Source: Treponema sp.
GTDB lineage: Bacteria > Spirochaetota > Spirochaetia > Treponematales > Treponemataceae
NCBI GenBank assembly: GCA_017617145.1
Contig: JAFZWX010000213.1
Location: forward strand, 1-27,421
DNA: 27,421 nt
Direction of reading: 5' to 3'
The notes below the pieces were generated by a model, which had not been told where the DNA came from, made no database searches, and saw nothing but the letters and a program-made list of their open reading frames with translations. The translations under genes were made by a program, and so were the position numbers. This document shows positions 22,935 to 27,421 of this stretch, in pieces (the first letter of the stretch is position 1; the number at the start of each line of letters is the position of its first letter).

Positions 22935-24713
22935 ATGAAACAAAACAAATTAAACCTGGGGTCGTATTTTAAAAAATACGCCTTTATATATTTTCTGGCT
23001 GTAATTGGAATGCTGGTGGGCGTTATGCTCGATATGGTTTTTCCAATTGTTGTACAGCATATAGTTGATGATGTTCTCATTGCCAAAAGGCTGGAGCTTA
23101 TAAACATGCTGCTCCTTGCTATTCTTGGTATTGGTGTTGGACGCTTCTTTTTCTGTTATGCCCGCGAATGGCTTTGCGACTACGCCGGCAGTAAAATTGC
23201 CTGCGAGGTTAGAATTAATCTGTTTCAGAAAATCCAGAGTCTTTCTGCAAACTTTTTTGATGGAATAAACTCAGGCGAGCTCATGTCACGCGTAAAGGAT
23301 GATGTTGACCATATCTGGGATGTGGGCTGTTTTATGGCAATTCTTTCGGCAGAAGTTGTAGTTCGAACTGTAGCAGCAATGTTCTTTATGGTGCGCATAA
23401 ACTGGCTGCTCTCGATTATTCCAATTTTGGGAATGCTTGCAACCGGAATCATTGCCGTAAAAATGGAAAATAAGCTTGATGTTCTTTTTGAAAGCGTTGA
23501 GCAGGAAAACTCCGAATTGAACAATACTGCTGCCGAAAATCTGGCCGGTGTTCGTACAGTAAAAGCGTTTGCCCGTGAAGGCTTTGAAATTGCAAAGTTC
23601 CATAAGCATAATCAGAAGTACTACGACTTAAACATTGATTTGAGCCGCGTCTTTGTAAAATACAATCCGAAGATTCAGGTAATCACAAGGCTTTTAAGTG
23701 CCGCAACCTGTCTTTTTGGTGGACTTATGATTATAAAGGGAAATCCTTTTGCAGGCGGGGAACCTCTTACAATAGGGGAGCTCATGGCATTGCTTGGCTA
23801 CGTCAGTGGACTTGTGTGGCCGATTGAAATGATCGGCTGGCTTGCAAACGGAATCTCTCGTGCTAAGGCTTCGCTCAGGCGAATTAACAACATTTATGAG
23901 CAGCTGCCACAGATCAGGGATGAGTCTGCTCTTGCTGCAGATGGCCAGACTGAAGAAGCAATAACCGAAGCCCTTTTTACAACTGATGATATCAGCGGTG
24001 AAATTGGATTTGACCACGTAACTTACAAGGTTGGTGAACGCACAATTCTGGATGATGTTTCGTTTAAGATTGGCGCCGGTCAGACTCTTGGAATTATGGG
24101 TGCAACAGGTTCCGGTAAAACCACAATCATAAATCTGCTTAAGCGCATGTACGATGTTACAAGCGGCAGTATAAAGATTGATGGTGTAGATATCCGCGAA
24201 CTTCCTCTTGGAGTTTTGCGACGTGCAGTTTCTTGTGTAATGCAGGACATCTTTTTGTTCAGCGACACCATCGAAGGAAATATCCGCCTTGGCGAGCGCG
24301 ATTCCATGACCATACCACAGGTTCGTGGTGCTCTGGAAAAGTCACATTCTGCAGAGTTTGTAGACAAGATGGAAGAAAAGGAGCACACAGTTATCGGCGA
24401 GCGTGGTGTAGGTCTTAGCGGCGGTCAGAAGCAGCGCATTACAATTGCAAGAGCCCTGGCCCGTAAAACACCTGTGCTTGTTATGGACGATTCCACAAGT
24501 GCCCTTGATACCGAAACCGAACAGGATATTCAGAAGGTTCTTGCAGACTTAAGCGGCATGACAAAAATTATCATTGCCCACAGAATAAGTGCAGTCCGCA
24601 AGGCAGATAAGATTATTGTTCTGGAAAAAGGTCGCATTGCGGAAGAAGGAACGCATGAAGAGTTGTTGAAGAAGGGAGGTCTCTACAAGGAGACTTATGA
24701 TTCACAATATTAA
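22935..24713 (+). CDS. ABC exporter half-transporter (TMD-NBD fusion) with a non-canonical Walker B
   Basis: This 592-residue protein joins an exporter-type membrane domain (six predicted helices, residues about 15-310) to an ATPase domain (about 355-592). Seen are Walker A GATGSGKTT (389-397), the Q-loop Gln437 in VMQDIF, the signature LSGGQ (494-498), Walker B VLVMDD (514-519) and the switch His549 in IIAHRIS. The residue after the Walker B Asp is Asp519 instead of the catalytic Glu. This is common in one partner of heterodimeric exporters such as the TM287/288 type, so it probably pairs with a second half-transporter, which is not next to it here. The substrate, drug, lipid or peptide, cannot be told. 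The start has no clear Shine-Dalgarno site and follows a repeat cluster after purN. Confidence 0.92.
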   Translation: MKQNKLNLGSYFKKYAFIYFLAVIGMLVGVMLDMVFPIVVQHIVDDVLIAKRLELINMLLLAILGIGVGRFFFCYAREWLCDYAGSKIACEVRINLFQKIQSLSANFFDGINSGELMSRVKDDVDHIWDVGCFMAILSAEVVVRTVAAMFFMVRINWLLSIIPILGMLATGIIAVKMENKLDVLFESVEQENSELNNTAAENLAGVRTVKAFAREGFEIAKFHKHNQKYYDLNIDLSRVFVKYNPKIQVITRLLSAATCLFGGLMIIKGNPFAGGEPLTIGELMALLGYVSGLVWPIEMIGWLANGISRAKASLRRINNIYEQLPQIRDESALAADGQTEEAITEALFTTDDISGEIGFDHVTYKVGERTILDDVSFKIGAGQTLGIMGATGSGKTTIINLLKRMYDVTSGSIKIDGVDIRELPLGVLRRAVSCVMQDIFLFSDTIEGNIRLGERDSMTIPQVRGALEKSHSAEFVDKMEEKEHTVIGERGVGLSGGQKQRITIARALARKTPVLVMDDSTSALDTETEQDIQKVLADLSGMTKIIIAHRISAVRKADKIIVLEKGRIAEEGTHEELLKKGGLYKETYDSQY

Positions 24714-25200
24714 TAAGCAGTTATTAGATTTTATATCCAATATTTATAAAACAATGGAATGCATAATATTTATAGGCTAGCTTCGCTTCAAGAGTTCGGC
24801 GAATTAAATGTAAAATCCACAATCATAAAAAATCATTTTAAACAACTTTTGCAATGATGTGGAACATAATATTCTCACAATCTAGCATTATGCAATGTTT
24901 ACATAAACATCAGAATAAGAGTTTGTGTATGAAATAATTGTTATTCTGATTATATTGCATTTGAAAATTTGTTGTGTTTTTCTTATATCTTGGTATCATT
25001 TTATTAATTTGAGATTGCTTTTTGAAATATGATATATTATGAGGCAGGTGATGTGCATCAAAAAAATCAAGGAGTTAATTATAAAGGTATAACTAGAGTT
25101 AGCTGTTGTACTAATAAATGAAATAGTTATTCCGATAAAATATATACAAAATGATATTATAGTAGTATAATATAATACTATAAAGGAGTATTTAAGAAGG
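24714..25200. other. 487-base AT-rich intergenic region at the edge of an accessory segment
   Basis: No ORF of note is present. It holds a degraded GCTTCGCTTCAAG-type repeat near 24780, a perfect 10-bp inverted repeat ATCAGAATAA/TTATTCTGAT (24909-24918 and 24941-24950) around 22 bases, a 17-codon ORF (25034-25087) without evidence of use, and the promoter/operator of the next gene near its end. Base composition shifts here from mixed to strongly AT-rich and stays so to about 27300. Confidence 0.6.
25163..25180 (+). promoter_or_regulatory. Palindromic operator-like site over the -10 box
   Basis: TAGTAT and ATACTA flank a 6-base centre, and the -10-like TATAAT (25166-25171) lies inside. It is followed by AAGGAG (25183-25188) and AGAAGG touching the ATG at 25201. 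A dimeric repressor could bind here; none is identified. Confidence 0.45.
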
Positions 25201-25548
25201 ATGTATTACATTGAAATTGAAGATCTCGTTGCAAATGCTTTGATTGAGTTATTGGAGCGTTTTGAAAAGAAAACAATTTCATTTCAAACATTATCACGCT
25301 ATGGAGATATCGTTGTAGAGCATCTTGTTAGGAATAATAAAGAAGTAGTTGCTATGTATACACGTGATAAAACTGATAAGTTTTTTAAGGATTATACAGG
25401 CTTTTTTGATGTAGATGATGAAGGTATTACTTTACGAGAAGGTATTACTGTAAAGCAATTGAAAGATAAATTTAGATATAGCATAGCATTTGATGTTTTT
25501 TTAGCATTCATTAGTGAAGAAGCTGTAAACATATTAAAAGCAGCATAA
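25201..25548 (+). CDS. Uncharacterised 115-residue protein, upstream partner of the HD gene
   Basis: I do not recognise this protein. It is small, mixed helical, and acidic in its middle. A first half beginning MYYIEIEDLVANALIELLERF is likely helical. Then come LSRYGDIVVEHLVRNNKEVVAMYTRDKTDKFFKDYTGFF and a final helix YSIAFDVFLAFISEEAVNILKAA. No signal peptide, membrane segment, metal motif or known DNA-binding motif is visible. The gene has its own AT-rich promoter with a palindrome over the -10 box and is followed, 10 bases after its stop, by the HD phosphohydrolase gene, so the two are almost surely co-transcribed. Codon use is AT-rich like the HD gene and unlike the purine or ABC genes. 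It could regulate, neutralise or activate the HD enzyme; this is inference from pairing only. Confidence 0.75.
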   Translation: MYYIEIEDLVANALIELLERFEKKTISFQTLSRYGDIVVEHLVRNNKEVVAMYTRDKTDKFFKDYTGFFDVDDEGITLREGITVKQLKDKFRYSIAFDVFLAFISEEAVNILKAA

Positions 25549-25558
25549 AATATTCTAA

Positions 25559-27184
25559 ATGAAAATATTAAAAGATCCTGTTTATGGTTATATAAAACTT
25601 GAAAAAATATTTCTCGATAAAATAATTGATACCCCAGAATTTCAACGATTAAGGCATATAGAGCAAACAAGTTATACTCCTTTATATTCTTCAGCTTTAC
25701 ATAATCGTTTTGTTCATTCAATTGGAGTTTATCATCTAGAACAAATAGCGTCAGATTCTTTATTGACATATATCAATAAAGATAAAGAATTGAAGTTAAT
25801 TAATGATAATAAACAAATAGAATCTCTTTGTGAAGATTTTAATTTAGCGTGTTTATTGCATGATGTTGGACATTCTCCTTTTTCACATTCTGGTGAAAAA
25901 TTTTATTATTCAATGAATGGTTCTCAAAATGAGCCTATTTTTACTTCTATCAAAAATATTGTAAAATCTAATCTTTTTCAGAAGGATTTTGATTTATGTA
26001 TTGCAAATAAAACTATTCCTAAACAACATGAAATTATGAGTGCCATAATAGGAGCTCAAAAGTTTCATGAATTAATAACTGATATTGAGTTTTTTGTAAG
26101 ATGTATTATTGGAGTCACATATAAGGAAGACAAAGAGCCTTTAGTACAAATAAAAAATGTTTTTATTTCATTATTGAATTCTTCGTGTATTGATGTAGAT
26201 AAAATCGATTATCTTTTACGTGATGCCTATGTTACAGGATTCGAAACAATCGCCATTGATTATTCTCGATTACTTTCTAATGTTGAAGTGAAAATGAATA
26301 AAGAAAAACTTGAATTGGTTTTTAATAAAAGAGCATTAAGCGTATTGGAAAATGTTATATATGCACATGATTCAGAAAGAAAATGGATACAAAATCATCC
26401 AATAGTTTTATATGAATCTTTTTTAGTGCAATTTGCAATAAAATCTGTTGTTGATTTTTATCGAAAGCAAGGTGTAAATCTTTTTTCTCAAGAAGCATTG
26501 TCTGCAAAAGGAATTTCTAATAATTGTAAAATCAGATTACTTTGTGATGATGATATTATTTACACCATGAAAAATTTAATTGATTCAGACTTAATTGATG
26601 AATATTTTGATAGATCTATACGTCGTCATCCAATGTGGAAATCCGAAGCTGAATTTAGAGTTATTTTTGATAATAATAAAGGAAAAGATTGGATAAAATC
26701 ATTTTCAGAAATTCTTGAGAAACTTAATAATTTTCTAGAAAAAGATTGTTCTGTACCATTGCTAAACAAAGATGCTTTAAATTGTTGTGATAATAAAATC
26801 AATGAAGTAAAAAATCAACAAGGAATTTCAAATTATGACAGACAGCAATTTGTAAAGAAATATGAAAACTTACATACAATAATTAAGGCTTTCGAACAGT
26901 TAGCCATTACCATGGGTATTCCATTTGATTTTGTTATAATACGAGCTGATCGTTTTCAGACGGGATTTTTAAAAAGTTCATTACAAGACATGCTTATCGA
27001 TTTTGAAGGCTTTGAAAAGCCGAGAAAATTATCTTTGGTAACAAATCTGTTAGAATCCTTGCCAAATGAAGAAAAGAATTTTTATTATCTTTATTACAAA
27101 CGTGATATTGTAAATACTCGTAATATTTCAAAATTTTCAATAGAGATTGAGAATGTATTTAATTCAATTATTACTATATTATAG
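25559..27184 (+). CDS. SAMHD1-like HD-domain phosphohydrolase (COG1078-type)
   Basis: This 541-residue protein carries an HD domain of the dNTPase/SAMHD1-like type. It opens with LKDPVYGYIKL and TPEFQRLRHIEQ, followed by HNRFVHSIGVYHLEQIA (His53), CLLHDVGHSPFSHS (His101, Asp102) and IDVDKIDYLLRDAY (Asp214 before Lys215). Together these supply the H...HD...D metal site. The C-terminal 250 residues are helical and unfamiliar. Family members hydrolyse dNTPs or related nucleotides; in bacteria dNTP depletion by such enzymes can block phages. The start lies 10 bases after the small partner gene, without a Shine-Dalgarno site, suggesting coupling. The gene is very AT-rich with rare-codon style unlike the core genes, pointing to transfer. 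A terminator follows. The substrate and a defence role are inferences. Confidence 0.88.
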   Translation: MKILKDPVYGYIKLEKIFLDKIIDTPEFQRLRHIEQTSYTPLYSSALHNRFVHSIGVYHLEQIASDSLLTYINKDKELKLINDNKQIESLCEDFNLACLLHDVGHSPFSHSGEKFYYSMNGSQNEPIFTSIKNIVKSNLFQKDFDLCIANKTIPKQHEIMSAIIGAQKFHELITDIEFFVRCIIGVTYKEDKEPLVQIKNVFISLLNSSCIDVDKIDYLLRDAYVTGFETIAIDYSRLLSNVEVKMNKEKLELVFNKRALSVLENVIYAHDSERKWIQNHPIVLYESFLVQFAIKSVVDFYRKQGVNLFSQEALSAKGISNNCKIRLLCDDDIIYTMKNLIDSDLIDEYFDRSIRRHPMWKSEAEFRVIFDNNKGKDWIKSFSEILEKLNNFLEKDCSVPLLNKDALNCCDNKINEVKNQQGISNYDRQQFVKKYENLHTIIKAFEQLAITMGIPFDFVIIRADRFQTGFLKSSLQDMLIDFEGFEKPRKLSLVTNLLESLPNEEKNFYYLYYKRDIVNTRNISKFSIEIENVFNSIITIL

Positions 27185-27214
27185 TATTGTTTTTAATAAT
27201 GCATGAAATAAAAA

Positions 27215-27257
27215 AAAACACTTTATTACTTATAGAAAAGTGTTTTATCATTTTTTT
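27215..27257 (+). terminator. Intrinsic terminator after the HD gene
   Basis: AAAACACTTT (27215-27224) pairs perfectly with AAAGTGTTTT (27237-27246) around a 12-base loop, followed by ATCATTTTTTT. The A run before the stem may make it work in both directions. Confidence 0.8.
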
Positions 27258-27284
27258 GTCAGGATATGTTTGATAGGTATTGTA

Positions 27285-27326
27285 CTTTATAATAGTAAAT
27301 TGAGAAGCAATTTTTCTATTATAAAG
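27285..27326. repeat. Long two-part hairpin
   Basis: CTTTATAATAG (27285-27295) pairs with CTATTATAAAG (27316-27326), and inside it AAATTG (27297-27302) pairs with CAATTT (27308-27313) around AGAAG. It lies after the HD terminator, in non-coding DNA. It could mark an element end or a regulatory RNA; nothing decides between these. Confidence 0.6.
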
Positions 27327-27394
27327 ATGGTGTAGTGGGCGATGTTTGACCCGCAGAAGAGGTAGCGGAAAACCTTGTAGACATATTGTATCTT

Positions 27395-27421
27395 AACAAC
27401 AACAACAACAACAACTACTAC
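27395..27421 (+). repeat. Trinucleotide tract (AAC)7(TAC)2 at the window end
   Basis: Seven AAC copies and two TAC copies run to the edge. In the plus-strand frame open from 27350 it would read as Asn repeats followed by Tyr, after ENLVDILYL. No start codon is seen except TTG at 27386. It may be the beginning of a larger feature outside the window. Confidence 0.6.

Noticed and set aside
25034..25087. 17-codon ORF before the small-protein/HD unit as a possible leader peptide.
   Set aside because: No ribosome site and no amino-acid bias pointing to attenuation; likely chance in AT-rich DNA.
24714..25200. Integron attC site or attachment core near the AT-rich segment.
   Set aside because: No convincing RYYYAAC/GTTRRRY pair with the expected spacing, and no integrase in the window.
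27319..27384. 21-codon minus-strand ORF (Ser/Thr-rich) with TACAAT directly before its ATG.
   Set aside because: The -10-like box touches the start codon, so the ATG would not be transcribed; the ORF also runs into the hairpin at 27285-27326. No independent support.

Overview
The window looks like a piece of a spirochaete chromosome, most likely a gut- or rumen-type Treponema. I infer this from the gene set (an rpoC tail followed by a bacterial XPB-type helicase and its partner, polyphosphate enzymes, a CotH-family lipoprotein), the moderate GC content and the many short dispersed palindromes. No rRNA marker is present to confirm it, and the window contains no rRNA gene, convincing tRNA or CRISPR array.

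Layout. 1-1819 is the 3' end of rpoC, closed by a hairpin terminator and a roughly 200-bp imperfect palindrome. 2167-7289 (+) holds an XPB-like helicase, a 1-nt-overlapping XPB-N-like partner protein, and a fusion of a histidine phosphatase with a Sua5/TsaC domain. 7339-12539 (-) is a probable operon read as glycoside hydrolase, Ppx/GppA-HD, Ppk1. 12787-15229 (-) is MetY followed by an SLC13/ArsB-like permease. 15300-16102 holds a small lipoprotein gene (+) bracketed by two large nested hairpins. 16129-17259 (-) is a PTS-IIC-like membrane protein with a promoter and a long structured leader. 17573-20086 (+) is a membrane diguanylate cyclase followed by a CotH-family lipoprotein gene broken by an internal deletion. 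20131-22824 (+) is a purine operon, purE-purM-purN, interrupted between purE and purM by a four-helix-bundle (S23/IVP-type) ORF in a small cassette with inverted repeats. 22935-24713 (+) is an ABC exporter half.

From about 24714 to the end the DNA is clearly more AT-rich. It carries an accessory two-gene unit: an unrecognised 115-aa protein and a 541-aa SAMHD1-like HD phosphohydrolase, with its own promoter/operator palindrome and its own terminator. The window ends in a seven-copy AAC tract.

Three repeat families recur. A 29-nt palindromic unit occurs in facing pairs at 6031, 9495 and 22848. A repeat of 22 to 33 bp containing CCTTCGACAAGCTCAGGGA occurs at 2608, 5570 and 7291; two of these copies sit in frame inside coding sequences. 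A third, degraded type lies at 12743. Several genes (XPB, purE) have strong promoters so close to the start codon that their mRNAs would be leaderless or nearly so. The best candidates for something undescribed are the AT-rich small-protein/HD unit, the S23 cassette in the pur operon, the phosphatase-TsaC fusion and the structured leader of the PTS-IIC gene.
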